DNA of 64,000 nucleotides from Strigamia acuminata (taxonomy: Eukaryota > Arthropoda > Chilopoda > Geophilomorpha > Linotaeniidae). A model generated the notes under the pieces. It was not told the origin of the DNA. It searched no databases and was given only the letters and a program-made list of their open reading frames with translations. Shown piece by piece: positions 46,549 through 58,795 of this stretch. The DNA lies in contig OX442318.1 of assembly GCA_949358305.1 (NCBI GenBank), forward strand, positions 5,256,501 to 5,320,500. Reading direction: 5' to 3'. A program made the translations under genes and the position numbers. Positions within the stretch are counted from its first letter, which is position 1. Each line of letters begins with the position of its first letter.

Positions 46549-49500
46549 TGAAAATTTCAATATATACGGTGGCTTTGTAGGACGGGCGGCTGACGAATAT
46601 GTTCTTATTCCTTCCAGGAACTGGAAAGGCCTTTGAATTTTTTTATATGTATTATTTATTTTGTTCTTCATTATTTGTTTCTTTTTTCATTAAGTATTAT
46701 TTGTTTTGTTGCCTTTATTTTCTGAATTAAATAAATTATTGACGAATTTGTGTTGGGTTAGTTCTTTTTCCTTTTTCCAATTGAGTTATGAATTCAAAAG
46801 TGAAGTAGAAACTGCATTTTGCAGGCGTTGTAATCTCCAGTTCAGTTGTGCGTACACAACTGAACAAGTAATTTCATAAAGTTTTTCACAATGCAGGCCG
46901 GCGACATTATATTTAGTCATAAACGTTAATTTTACATTTGCAATTGCTGTTAGATGCGCAGAAGAGCTCGATAAACATTAACGAGTGTCTCAATTGTGTC
47001 GGGTTATCAAAGATTTCGAGTGCAGGTCCGTGTGATGTCATCACGTGAGCTAAATGTTGAATTTTTTGTATTTCTAGCTTTCCTCAGCAAATATTTAACG
47101 AAATTGACGATTTGATTAAAAAATTCTCAAATTCTGAGATGTTTGAGATATTTTGGTAAAATTTTCCAATGACAAATATTCGTTTTGCACACAAGGCGGC
47201 AGCAAATGTAAGTTTATAGTAATGTGGCAATTTGAATATCGCAGGTTTACTCGAAGCATTATACGTAGTTCTGTCCTTTCATAATGTTATATGAATATAA
47301 GGGTAACGTTCGCGGCAAATATGGAAATATAATGTGGTAAGATTTTATTTTTAATAATAGAAATTTTTGTAGAAATTTTAAAAAATTAATTAATTGCTGA
47401 AAATAATTGGCGATTTTGGCATTGGCTATACTGTTTTGCCGATAACGGGCTGGCGGTTACGAATTAGCGGCTAATTCTGCACTCTCAAATCACACAATGC
47501 AATGTTGGTTGGCGCTATTTCGTACAAAAAGAAAAATAAATCTTCAAACGCCAAATCGGAAATGATTTTTTCATTGGTGGAATATAAAGTTAGAAACACT
47601 ATTATTCCGAACATTATTTTATAAATAAAAATAAATAAATAAAAATTGCACAAACTTATGTCGTAATTACCTCAGAATAACGTTAGATCTCTCGATTTTA
47701 CTATTGTTGCTGGATGTGAAATTAATGAAGCATTAATGAAAAGTTATTTCGAAGAGTTCTATTTTAAAAACAAAAATTAAACCGTATAAAATTGTTTCGT
47801 TTATTAGTTAAAAATGGCATATAGAGAAAGCTATAAATGAAATGGCTACCGGTAAAAATATCATGCGTTGGCGGCCATGTGATTTTTTTAAAAGGAAAAA
47901 TGAAACGTTTCAGACATGTTTTTGGATGCAAAATGTAAGTTGCATCCGATGTGTGAGTAAAACGTTTGATGTCTCACTACCTCGAATTGAGCACCCGCGT
48001 ACAATTCGACAACTGCGCGGTTTTTACAAATTATTTTTTTCCGCGCGCAATTTGAGGCCTGCGCGAAAATTTTAGACAAAAATAACTCTTTTCACACTTT
48101 TCAGGTGTCTCAACTGCGGATACGAAATTGGAACTGACCGTTTAATTCCTAACGCAGAGTATAAAATTTGACTGCTCTGATTGTAAAAAAAAATCTCAAT
48201 GGTAATTAATTTTTAAGAGTGTTTTTATTTTTTAATTTTTTAATTTTTTAATTTTCTTTATTTTTAGAATGATGGAAACGATTTAGTAAACGCTACGTAT
48301 GACAAAACAAAGCTAGGCCTGACAAAGACCAACCTGATGCTAAGAGGCCTCGCTTTGATCAAAAGGCAGAGCTTCAAGCTAGGCCTGACAAAAAAAATTA
48401 ATGTTTGTCAAAGAATATTTTTTGTAAAAAAAAAAAATTATGTCTAAAATTATTTTCTTAAAAAAAAATGTTTGTCTAAAATTATTTTCTTAAAAAAAAA
48501 ATGTTTGTCTAAAAATCTTTTGTTAAGTCTAAAAATATTTGTGTTAAAAAAAAAGTAAGGTTAAATGTCTATAGAATTATTTTCTTAAAAAAAAAATAAT
48601 GCTTATTATGTCTATAAAAATATTTTTATTTGTAGTAATAAATTATTTGTGTACCGTAAAAAAAATTTTTTTTGTCTCAAGTTCCTTCTCAAAGCCGATG
48701 ATGATATGTTGACCAACATCTATAACTTAATGGATTGCATCAATAGCGAAGAATCAAATGGTTCAGTAATTAAATAAAAATTCTAAATGGATGGTCACAA
48801 AAAGGAAATATGCCAAACCTACGTTTCTAGATTTATTTGTTGTTTTTTTGAGAAATGAGAAGACGGTTTGAAGAGAAACTCGAACACAACAATACATTGG
48901 TAAAGTAATAAGTTGACACAAGGTGTCCACAGTATTTTTTAGCTTTGAGCATTTGCAACTACCCTAACAAATCCCCGTTTAATTGTGGATGCTCGAACAA
49001 AGTTTTACGAAAAATAAGAAAATACAAAGCAGTATTTGTAACTTAAGAACTATGCTTAAAAATAAATCTTCAATCTTCGTCCTCCTAGGCCGATCTGTTT
49101 CATGCACGCATTCGTCTGATTCCCCCTTTTCGCCAAAACTAAACATCAGGCGTCAGTCAGTGTCCGGTGTCCATAGTCGATCGACTTTTTGCATGTAAAA
49201 ATTGATTTTTTGCCTCTAAAAATTGACTTTTAGCGTATAAAAACGGACTTATTGGTTCCAAAAAATATCATTTTTGACAAGTTATACACACATTTACAAC
49301 ATTGTAAGTGCAAAACTTTTGGAGACTGAATAATGAAATTAAGTGTCAAAATGCATTTTTGAAACAAACTGAAATTTTTAATCCAAAAATATATTTATTT
49401 TGAAACACACAAAATGCAAAATGCGTTTAGAAAATGCAAAATGCATTTAGAAAATGCAGTTTTAAAGCAAGAAAATTTTATTGTGGTGATTTATTTCAGC

Positions 49501-49601
49501 CAAGGTAAAAAAATAAAACCTAAAATATATCCGCTTACGATGTCTGGTGGTGAAAATTTACACTGTCAACGCCTGAAACGGTAAAACAATATCTTTATTG
49601 T
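46549..49601. other. Three-kilobase gene-poor region with simple repeats
   Basis: It begins with the gag 3'UTR (AATAAA near 46730). A 27-bp stretch at 46557-46583 is repeated at 50242-50268. A near-palindrome CCAGTTCAGTTGTG...CACAACTGAAC lies at 46842-46866. About 48390-48660 is a tandem array of ATTATTTTCTTAAAAAAAAA plus TGTTTGTCTAAA-type units. About 49110-49190 repeats the module seen beside the VNTRs. No convincing gene; a 77-codon plus-strand ORF at 47842-48075 has no recognisable domain. Confidence 0.5.
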
Positions 49602-50701
49602 TCAAAATTTCTGTTTAGTGTACAAAAATGGCTGACTTTCTTCCGCTAGCGGAAGCGGAAGCAAATTCGAGCCTTCCCGTGCTAAATACAAGCCGGAAGG
49701 ATTTCTCTCCAGTTGGATGTAGCTTTTAGTGACGACCGAATCGAGCGATTTCTCTTCGTCAACGTGCGGGCTCACGCGGGACGTCAAGTCCCGCATGTTA
49801 AGCGCCAGTTTGGTCAGGCCTTTTCTCGACGGTTTCGGTTTGGACTTGGTGCAATAGAGCGCCACAAGCAGCAGCACCAGTATCATCGTCACGCTCAGCC
49901 CTACGGAAGCTGCCGCGGCCGTTGTCAATTCGATCCACGAGTAAACGTAAACACTCGCCGGTCGATGCTCTCGATCACTATCCACTACGTAAACACTGTT
50001 GTTGGTGAAGACGTACGTCAAACTGTTTATGTTTGCAGTTTGTGAAGGTTTTTTGCTCTTTTTCACGTGTTTGTTGCGCGCTTTGTGAGGGAATCGTGCA
50101 AAATGGTCGTCCATTGGTTGGTCCTCGTTCAACGAATATGTCGGTTTGTCTTTGTAGTCTTCATATTGGGGTTCTTCCATTGAAAATTGTAACATTTCAA
50201 TGTTCCTGGGTTCATCAGGATCTGTTGAAAGAGTCAAAAAATCAATATATACGGTGGCTTTGTAGGACCAATTGTAAACTCTTTCCAGTTCAGTTGTGAA
50301 TGAGCGCGGCGTGGATTAACTGAACTGGATTTAGAAATTTGAAATTTGGATGCTGAGTTTTGAGTTATTTAGAGAAATTTAAGTTTTAAATTAATTTATT
50401 TATTTACTTGAATGAATGTTTCTTTTTTTTCTTGAAAATGTAGGAATTGGGATTTTCAATTCCTTCAAATCTGATATCAATTTGTTCACCTCTTTGGAAT
50501 TCTTTGCACTTTGAGTGTCTAAATAAATAATAAATTCAATGATTTCAGTTTGTAAATGATAATTTCAATTAAAAATGAGTTCATACTGTCATTTACGATT
50601 GTTTTTGCTTCAAATGTGACGACCATGAGTAGAACAGCAGCAGTTATTCCCACTGAGACAACAACAGCAAGGATTTTTGTAATGATCTCATATTTCGTCA
50701 T
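49602..50701 (-). CDS. Unrecognised protein with two membrane segments
   Basis: I do not recognise the family. Minus-strand exons 50587-50701, 50408-50518 and 49602-50221 join in phase to about 281 residues. Residues 6-30 (IITKILAVVVSVGITAAVLL) form a signal anchor or first TM. A Lys-rich stretch with FSRKKRNIHS, a possible furin-type cleavage site, follows. Then comes a Tyr/Asp-rich part (EEPQYEDYKDKPTYSLNED) and a second hydrophobic segment (TTAAAASVGLSVTMILVLLL) about 105 residues from the end. The tail has KSKPKPSRKGL just after the membrane and a hydrophobic/acidic LLPLPLAEESQPFLY near the end. GC content is higher than in the surroundings in exon 3, supporting coding. The topology could be a secreted ectodomain between two TMs, or a cleaved signal plus type I. 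Confidence 0.62.
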
Positions 50702-51299
50702 TTTTCTTCAATACAACATGAAAACACACTGAAATAAACACAATTTGGAATTATTGCCACAAACTTACCTTCAAGTTGTTATTAAATATGAAAAATATTA
50801 AATTAATAAAGAAAATATATTTTAAAAATATATAAAACTATTTCTTGTGCTTTTAACTCCGTCTTTGGTAATGAGATAATGAAAGGAAATAATTATCATT
50901 AAATTGGAATGCACGAGTAAATTCCATAAATGTATTCCAACTTAATAGCATAGGATTTATCGTTTAAATTTATTTCCAATAATAATTGCCAAGGCGACGA
51001 TTCCAACCGCCATCTATTAACGAAACAAATCCAAAAATAACAAAACGCGCCATCTTCAGACTAAAATCACAAACATTCAAACCACAAAAAAAAATCAATT
51101 TAATTTAATTTTTTCTAAAACAAAAAAATAAATAAATAGAACGATCAAAAGATATTTTTATCATCAAATCTTTTAAATTTTATCATTCAAAACCTCCAAA
51201 CTGAACTAGAAAATCCCAGGGAGCAAACGAGGCTGTTGCACATGCGCAAGGCCACGTCAAGGCAGCCATCTTGCTTGCAAACGTGGTCCGTAAGCGACG
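50702..51299. promoter_or_regulatory. Divergent region between the two-TM orphan and the KDEL receptor
   Basis: The roughly 600 bp between two head-to-head start codons is AT-rich. The 5'UTR of the KDEL receptor includes the stretch from about 51200. No certain core promoter element. Confidence 0.4.
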
Positions 51300-52867
51300 A
51301 TGAATGTGTTTCGGCTTGCAGGAGATTTATCCCACTTATTAGCTATAATTGTCCTAGTAATCAAAATATGGAAGACACGATCCTGTGCAGGTATAAGGAA
51401 TTAAATCGGAAAAATTGTGAAAAAAATTGGGCGAAAAAAAACGAAGCCGGCGACTGGTTGTGCCGCAGAACGAGATTTTGAGCGTTAAAACGCAAATAAA
51501 ACGAATATTTCTCAGCCGGGAACTAATATCTGTGTGTTTTATTTACGTAGGCATATCTGGACGCAGTCAAATACTATTCGCGCTGGTGTACACGACGAGA
51601 TATCTGGATTTGTTTACAAACTTCATCTCGGCCTATAACTCGGCGATGAAGATCTTTTTTATTGTCGCGTCGTACGCCACCATTTACTTGATGTATTCCA
51701 AATTCAGAGCGACTTATGACCACAATCACGACACGTTTCGTATCGAATTTCTCATCGTTCCGGTCTGCGGGCTTGCGTTACTCGTTAATCATGATTTTAC
51801 GCCGTTGGAAGTAAGCTTTTTGGAGGAAAATATTCACTTTTTGGGCGTTTTGTGGTGAAAAATTCAGTTTTTTGGGCTTTATTTTTATTTTTATTTTTTA
51901 AAATAGTTTGATGTATTTTAATCAGTAATTTGCATTTAATGTGTTGGAATTGGTGGATTATTTATAAAAATATGACAAATTGTGAGATTTTGGGGTTTCA
52001 AAATGGCAAATTAACAGCTGTTTTGATAGCCATAATCTTTTATTTGTTCAGATTTACGTTGAGTAAGCACTAAATAATGGGAAATAATTTGTTTTATTTG
52101 GTTTTGGATGCAATTTATGGTAATTGTCATGAAATATTGTGTTTAAACACAGAAAAAGTGTTTTTTAAAAAAAATTGCATCGTTTATTTTGATTATTCGA
52201 TGCATTTTAGTGAGTAAACGTGTATAATTTCATGCTGTGTTCCAAAATATTATAAAAATGCAATAATATCGGCCATAAGAGGCCAAAACAGCTGTGTGTA
52301 CGGCATATAATTAGCTACATCCCTATTAAATATAAAAAATAAGCTTCATTTTATCTCTTTTTGATGCATTTTTACGTTCAGTTCATCAAAAATAACGAAG
52401 TAATTCGTTTTTGATGCAATTTTACGTTAAATTATCACAAATAACGAGCTATTAGAGTGTAAATTAACTTAAAAAAACAATTTTTGAACGTTTAAAATCC
52501 ATTTTCTTGCAGATTTTGTGGACATTTTCAATTTACTTGGAGTCAGTCGCCATCTTGCCCCAACTGTTCATGGTGAGCAAAACCGGGGAAGCGGAAACGA
52601 TCACCAGCCATTACCTGTTCGCTCTCGGCTCGTATCGAACGTTATATTTACTCAATTGGATTTACCGATACTACGCCGAAGGATTTTACGATTTAATCGC
52701 CATTATCGCCGGTCTGGTGCAGAGCGTTCTTTATTGTGACTTCTTTTACCTCTACATTACCAAAGGTTGGAAAAATTAATTTTTTCATTAATTTTCTCAC
52801 GAGTTCATTCGTTTTATTCGTTTTATTTGCAGTTTTGAAGGGGAAACGACTATCTCTTCCTGCATAA
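51300..52867 (+). CDS. KDELR: ER lumen protein-retaining receptor (KDEL receptor)
   Basis: Seven-helix Golgi/ERGIC receptor that binds the C-terminal KDEL/HDEL of escaped ER proteins at acidic pH and returns them in COPI vesicles. Exons 51300-51390, 51551-51810, 52513-52765 and 52833-52867 join in phase to exactly 212 residues, the usual length. Conserved blocks include [102 protein letters not shown] and the tail [10 protein letters not shown], which carries the COPI-binding lysines and the conserved serine. The start ATG matches the family start. An AATAAA-type signal follows at about 52890. Confidence 0.97.
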
Positions 52868-53555
52868 GTAGTTGCTCTTCATTGAAAACAAATAAATTTA
52901 ATCATTTTGGAAGAACTGCGTCACGTGAACGATTTTATTTGACAAAAACAAACCAAAAAAAAAAAAAAAGAAAACTGAAGAGTTGTTTTATTTTTTGTTT
53001 TATTTCATTTTTTGAGAGGAAGTTGTGTCTTCTGTAATTAAAAAGATTAAGTTTATGAATAAAAGTCATTTTCCCACGTATATAATAGGGAAACAAACCG
53101 GAAGTTGGCAACTTTGTATCAGAAATCAATTTATTTTTGATTATTTTTGATTTTATTTGTGTTTGATGTTCACTTAAATGTTTCCTATTTGTGGCAGTTT
53201 CTTCAATACGTCTGGTTAAACTTCTTGGTTGCACTTAAAACATATTTATATATACATATATATATATTCTTTGTTTAAAATTTTTTTTATTGTGAGAAAT
53301 AGATCAATGAAATGACTTTTGTTTCAGCTTTTAGCTGTCAGGTCGCAGAAAACTTAATTATCAAACTGCTCAAGTTGTTTTTCTTATTATAAAACACTTT
53401 CGAGTTATGTTTGAAACTTATGTAATTTGTATTTTATCATTAAAACAGTTGATTTACGAAGAAAATCATTATTTGTCCTTCCATTTTGTGGTTTTGTTTA
53501 TTTGTTTAATAATTTACCAAACGGGAGACCGGTTAATCCGGGTCCCGTTCTTGTT
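52868..53555. other. KDELR 3'UTR and spacer
   Basis: AT-rich 3'UTR with CAAATAAATTT near 52890, a long A run at 52955-52970 and a (TA)n patch at 53245-53270. No gene seen. Confidence 0.5.
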
Positions 53556-53642
53556 CCAGTAGATTTGTGTATAGGAATTCCCGTAATAAGCTCAACGTGC
53601 ACCGTGGTTGAAGACGTATGAATCGATTCACAACTGTGCTGG
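53556..53642. mobile_element. Hairpin repeat upstream of micro-gene 1
   Basis: Imperfect inverted ends CCAGTAGATTTGTG and CACAACTGTGCTGG, preceded by CCGGTTAATCCGGGTCCCG. Same arrangement upstream of copies 2 and 3. Confidence 0.5.
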
Positions 53643-53773
53643 TAACGAATAAAAAAAATTAGTCATTTGAAACAAAGAAGAATGAACACCATGAAAAGGA
53701 AGTGTCGAAAAAATTGAAATATCGGGAAAATGGATTAAATTAATTCAAAATTGCAAAACCAAAAGGGCCGGAT

Positions 53774-54070
53774 ATGGATTTCGAAGTACTGTTCTGGCTT
53801 CTCATCATTGTACCGTTGCAGTACTGGCCTTTCCTGCTAATGGTATTTTTTTTGGTTTGTCTAGCCATGGTAAGCGAATTAACAAAATTAAAATGAAAAA
53901 ATATTTCAGGTGTTCCTATTGCTTCTTTTCCAGGAAATTTACAGAGAATACAAAGCTAAGCAAGTATGGCTTTCAAATTAGATTTTTTTTTCTTTGTGTT
54001 TTTTTAATGTTTTATTTTATTTTTTATTTAGCAGTTGAAGCGTCGCAAAGAAATGTCGCTGTCTTTTTAA
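53774..54070 (+). CDS. Candidate transmembrane micropeptide, tandem copy 1
   Basis: No known family. Exon 1 (53774-53869) encodes an almost wholly hydrophobic helix (MDFEVLFWLLIIVPLQYWPF, then LLMVFFLVCLAM) and ends at a gtaagc donor. Exon 2 is 53910-53963, or 53934-53963 with the alternative acceptor (EIYREYKAKQ), ending at gtatgg. Exon 3 (54032-54070) gives QLKRRKEMSLSF and stop. Total 62 or 54 residues: one TM helix with a basic tail. Supported by the same exon-1 start and phase-0 introns in copy 2 and by tandem triplication; no homology support, so coding status is unproven. Confidence 0.42.
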
Positions 54071-54673
54071 GAACGTCCAATGCATCGATCCAAGACCAAG
54101 TTTTAAGTTTTTGTTTGACATACAAAAAAGACAAATGAATTCAAAAAAATTGTACAATAGGTGTGTGTGAAAAAACCAAAAAACAAAGAAACAGAAAAGC
54201 AGTAGATTGTATATAATTTTACACAATTCCATCAGTTCTGGTTCCAGTCGAGTATTGCAGAACACGTTTGGCCATTTGCCAATGATCCGTTTTCGGTTAT
54301 ATTACGGTTATGCCATTAACTTGGCAGTTCTGGACTGGCGGGCAGGATACTATGAATTTCCTGGTGGCTCGTAATAACGCTGTGAATTTTTTTCCCTTTT
54401 GTTGTGGCCCGATCTATCCAGACCAAATGTAAATTTGTTCCCGTGGCCCGGCTTGTCCAGATTTCCCGGTACTAAATTTGTTCCCAGAGTCCAGGCCTGT
54501 AACTAGGCAGCGAGTGCGATGTCTGATCTTGTAATATTAGCGAGATTTGTCGATTATTCATCATGTGGTCCTGTTGCAGCTGACCAAACACGTGGGCAAC
54601 ATTGGGAAATGCGTCCAGTAACGTGCGGTTCTTTCCTGACCCAAACACCGGTTAATCCGGTTTCCACCTAGTT

Positions 54674-54738
54674 CCAGTACATTTGTGAATGGGAATGTCC
54701 GTTGTAAATTCGGCCTTATCAATTCACAACTGTACTGG
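54674..54738. mobile_element. Hairpin repeat upstream of micro-gene 2
   Basis: Inverted ends CCAGTACATTTGTGAAT and ATTCACAACTGTACTGG (65 bp), preceded by CCGGTTAATCCGGTTTCC. It is the best-preserved hairpin of the three. Confidence 0.6.
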
Positions 54739-54907
54739 AATTGGTAACATTGGTAAGTGTAGTCACCTTCTGGTAACGCATCGCAACTAATAAATTAATT
54801 GAATTATTGAAACAAAGACACAACCATTTTGAAAAAAAGAATGTCAAAATTGAAATGTTAGAAAAATGATTTAAATTTATAGAAACAAAGCCAAAAAAGA
54901 AGCTGAA

Positions 54908-55197
54908 ATGGATTTGGAAGAACTGACATGGCTGCTCATGCTTGTACCGTTGAAAGATTGGCCTTTCCTACTTTTGCTGTACCATGTGTATCGAGACCCG
55001 GTAAGCTAATTACAAGAAATTAAAATGAATAAACATTTCAGGAGTTTATCGTATGACTTCTTTTCCAGTATTTAAGGGTGCGTCGATTCGTACGTATGGC
55101 TTTCAAATTGGTTTTTTTTTATTAAAAATATTTATTTAGTTTTCATTTTTAGTAATTTTTATTTATTTATTTTTTGAAGCAACGGTGCTATTTTTGA
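54908..55197 (+). CDS. Candidate transmembrane micropeptide, tandem copy 2
   Basis: Exon 1 (54908-55000) encodes MDLEELTWLLMLVPLKDWPF followed by LLLLYHVYRDP and a gtaagc donor at the same place as in copy 1. Exon 2 (55069-55089, YLRVRRF) and exon 3 (from 55180, QRCYF, stop at 55195-55197) give about 43 residues. The conserved first half (MD.E.L.WLL..VPL..WPFLL) against a diverged tail suggests the helix is the part under constraint, if it is coding. Confidence 0.38.
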
Positions 55198-55594
55198 ACA
55201 AATATGACGAAATACAAAAGTCGTAAAGAAATTTGGTCGTCTTTATGAGAAACGTCGAATTTTGTATCGATCCTAGACAAAATTTTAATTCTTGTGTAAA
55301 GTTTGTGCTTGAAGTATAAAAAAGAGAAAATTGACAAAAAAAATTGTACAATAATTATGTAGAAATCGTTGTGCACTAAATACAAGACACAACTGAATAA
55401 AGCCATATATAACTTAAACCAAAGCTGTCTTTGTGTGATTTCCTTTACTAACACACTTATTTACGACTTTAATTTATTGGTTTCAAACTGTACCGTAGTA
55501 AAGTTGTTATTTTATTTTATTTTATTTTACTTTATAAATACAGTACCAGCCTATACATGTACTCGACACTGGTTAATCCGGTTCCCGTCTCGTT

Positions 55595-55680
55595 CCAGCA
55601 CATTTGTGCATTGGAATCATTGGAATTTCCAGTTAAAATTCACCGAGATCCGGGCATCAAACAATTCACAACTATACTGG
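55595..55680. mobile_element. Hairpin repeat upstream of micro-gene 3
   Basis: Inverted ends CCAGCACATTTGTG and ATTCACAACTATACTGG, preceded by CTGGTTAATCCGGTTCCCG as in the other two copies. Confidence 0.5.
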
Positions 55681-55828
55681 AATTGGAATAATTTCGTGTA
55701 GCCAAGCCATGAAGCTATCTTCAAAATGAATTGAATCAATGAAACAAAGTAATAACCGTTTTGAAAAAAAATTGAAATATTAGAAAATGAAAATGGATTA
55801 AATGTATACAAAGTCAAACGGGGCTGTA

Positions 55829-56295
55829 ATGTTTATCGAAATAATATTGGCGTGGGTTTTCTTCAGTTTTCTGGTGAAATATTTTCCTCATCATCTTTTG
55901 TTAGATTATTGTTATTAGATTATTAATGCGAACTCCTCAAATGTTTATTCATTTTAATTTGTTAATTAGCTTACCGTACGCATGACCACACCTTACCCTA
56001 GCATGTTCAAAGCATAAGCAAGTATGACTTATTAAAATTAGATTTATTTTATTTTTATTTTTCCAGAATATCGCCTTCGAATACAACATATCGTACATGT
56101 GCAAGTATGGTTTTCGAATTAGATTTTTTAAAATATTTTTTAAATTTTTATTTTTATTTTAGGATAAACCAATAAGCTTACAACGCATAAGAAGCTATAG
56201 TCAGAAAGAAATGTTTATCATCATTGTCGACTGGATCGGATTAAAGATTTGTCACGTCGTAGTCGACTTTTTAACAATGGTTTCGGAAATTTAAG
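55829..56295 (+). pseudogene. Third tandem copy of the micro-gene, probably degenerate
   Basis: An ATG at 55829 begins a hydrophobic stretch (MFIEIILAWVFFSFL) aligned with the starts of copies 1 and 2, but the VPL..WPF core is lost. Later exon-like pieces (from 56067 and after GATAAACC at about 56163) resemble copy 1 exons only at the splice-site level. Preceded by the same hairpin and by the GAAACAAAG...AAATTGAAATAT leader as the other copies. Confidence 0.35.
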
Positions 56296-57787
56296 AATTT
56301 CCAGGGATTGTAATAACCAGAAAATTTAGGTTCGCAGGCGCTGCAACTCTTAAAACTTTGCCGGGGGTGGTAGCTAGGTTAAGACAGCGTCTATTCGTGA
56401 AATCTGTATTTTATGGGTGCAGGATTCAATTCGGGCGCCGTACAAAATGGCGAACGTTGATACTCGAATTTTAAGACCAAATATCGTTCTTCACTAGGGA
56501 AAATGTCGTCATATGCTAGGCGTACTTACGAAGAGTATGTTTCTTCTCCTGAACACGCGCAAACGTTGGGTGAACGCGCAAACAGGTACCAAACCGCAGA
56601 CAACGTCGTCGGACCGTCGATAATGAAATGAATACGCAATTGAGACGAGTATGAGTTCAAAATGTCTAGGCTGAGGAGGAAGTCACAGTCGTGGCATAAA
56701 ATGTATTGACGAATTGAGACCGTCGAATACGCCTTTTTTCCAGTAATTCGTACGCAAATAATGGGCAAATAATAAATGTTGTGGTTAGTTAGACTAACAT
56801 GAGAATTCGGGCTGCAATGTGACCGTATGCGTTGAGACGCAACATAATCGCACTTGGAAATCTTCCAGTTTGAGACAGAAGATGTTGACTAGTCGAAGGC
56901 GAAAATTATTCTCTCTGTCAAAAATGTCTTGACAGAACAAGTCACCTCTGATCACATGTCAAAGGCCAAGTCAATTTCCAATGGGGACTGGGCAGTCAAC
57001 AGGCGACCAGGGGTGAAATATGTAAATTTAGAGCGCGATTAGATCAACTTATTGCAGAATTCTCATGAATTGTCTGGATGGGGTGATTAAAACCAGGCCA
57101 AATTAAAGATAAATATCAAAAATAAGGAAAATAATATAAAATAAAATAATAAATTTAGATTTGGGAAAAATAAAATAATTCAGGGAAACTAGAGCAATTT
57201 TTCAATAAAATTAGGAAAATTTAAAGGAAAGGCGCAAAATGCGCTTAAAATTTCGAAAATTATTACTGTCTAAAGTCAGGACCGTGACAGATTAAAACTT
57301 AAAGTTTAAAATTCGTGCTTGATTTATATGAAAAGACAAAATTAACAAGTGTGTAAAAAAGAAGAAAAAAAATAGAAAAATGTTGTTTGGAATGGTTGGA
57401 ATGGTTTGGAATGGTTGTGTGAGGGGTAAGTGGGGGGGAGATAAGGGGAGGGGGAGATAAGGGGAGAGATAAGTGGGTGAATGGGGGGTGACTAATTGCT
57501 TCAATCAATCAGACTTACAATTCGATCAATGTGTCCTAGGCTATTATTTGTTATTGTTGTTTCTCTTTACTTAAGTACCTTGTTGTTGTTTTTCCCAAAT
57601 TTTCAAAGGACCCTTAGGCTACTTTTAACCAAAGGAGGGATATTATTGGGTAGACATCTTAACCAGTGGGAAACTAGTAATGTATATATACTTGCAATTT
57701 CCACTGCTTGAAATTTCATATTTACAAAATTTAAATATAAGTAAATATGAAGTGTAAATTCATATTTAACGTATTAAGTAAATATGA
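56296..57787. other. Spacer before the LTR retrotransposon
   Basis: Mixed unique sequence with no recognisable gene. A purine-rich simple tract with GGAATGGTTGGAATGGTTTG and GGGGGAGATAAGGGGAG repeats lies at 57385-57490. Short ORFs across it are low-complexity. Confidence 0.5.
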
Positions 57788-57794
57788 TGTTAAA

Positions 57795-58793
57795 TGTTGT
57801 GGTGACCCGACTGGGGTGGGGCACGAAGAGTTTCTCTCGTGGCCTACATACGGGTAAAGAAGGGGAGTCGCACGCGCGCCTCCCTTCCCTCAGAGCATTG
57901 ACATCCAGTCAATGGACGGGCGTCTGCCCTGGGGGAGTGGGGGAGATTCGTCTTCTCCACTATTGGGTGGCTTTAGTCACCTGTCACCCCCCGCTTTGTG
58001 CAAAGGAATTCGCCTTGCACTGAGCGGAGAGAACCAACACAAAAATCAACCAAGATACACGTAAAAGCCAAACGTCCTAAAACGATCAAGCCTAAGTACA
58101 AAGACTTCAGGAGTGACCTAGGACAAGGGACTTTCAACGTGAGTACGATTGATTTGTGTTAACCTCCGCAGAGTAACCTGCGAAACAAGATTACCACACT
58201 ATTTTAGCAAGCCAGCTAGAAATAGTAAACCTACTCCAATTTAGCGAGTTGTGCAGACAAACGGTCGCACAAGCCTAAATTGCAGTAACCACGACGAGCG
58301 TTCCCGCCGCTGTGTGTATCGCCGGGAACCACCAAGCGTCCGCCGCTGTGTGATCGCCGGACACCTACAAAAAACCCTAAACCTAGACAACAGACCAGAA
58401 GTAAGACCTTTCAGGCATTCACTCGCGCCCGACCAGCGTGAGCCCGAAGGACCGAACGAGAAACGTGAGACGAGGACGCCATTCATTGCCACGCCGGCCC
58501 AAGACGACACCACGTTGCCACGCGGACGCCATCTTGGATCCACAGCGACAAAGGACGACCTCGACCAGTTTCCCGCCAACTTCACACCCCTTTCCTTTTA
58601 CCTTTTTATTCCCTTACATATTTTATTCCCTTTTAACTGTATATTCCCGTATAATAAATACATTTATTATATTTACCTTTTACATTGTCTTGCCGTGTTA
58701 CATTATTTGGGTAACCGCTTGAGTAAAGCGGTATTGCGAGATCAGAGAGTGACTCATACCACGTATCAGCGACAGACCGAGTTGAGCGCGACA
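57795..58793 (+). mobile_element. 5' LTR of a Ty3/gypsy element (inferred bounds)
   Basis: Bounded on the left by TGTTGTGGTGACCCGAC (an alternative TG start is at 57788) and on the right by ...GCGACA two bases before the primer-binding site. About 1 kb, with an AATAAA at 58653 in the R/U5-like part. The 3' LTR lies outside the window, so the ends cannot be confirmed by comparison. Confidence 0.55.
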
Positions 58794-58795
58794 CG

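Noticed and set aside
57292-57508. Overlapping Pro/Ser-rich ORFs on the minus strand
   Set aside because: Translations of the GGGGAGATAAGG-type simple tract.
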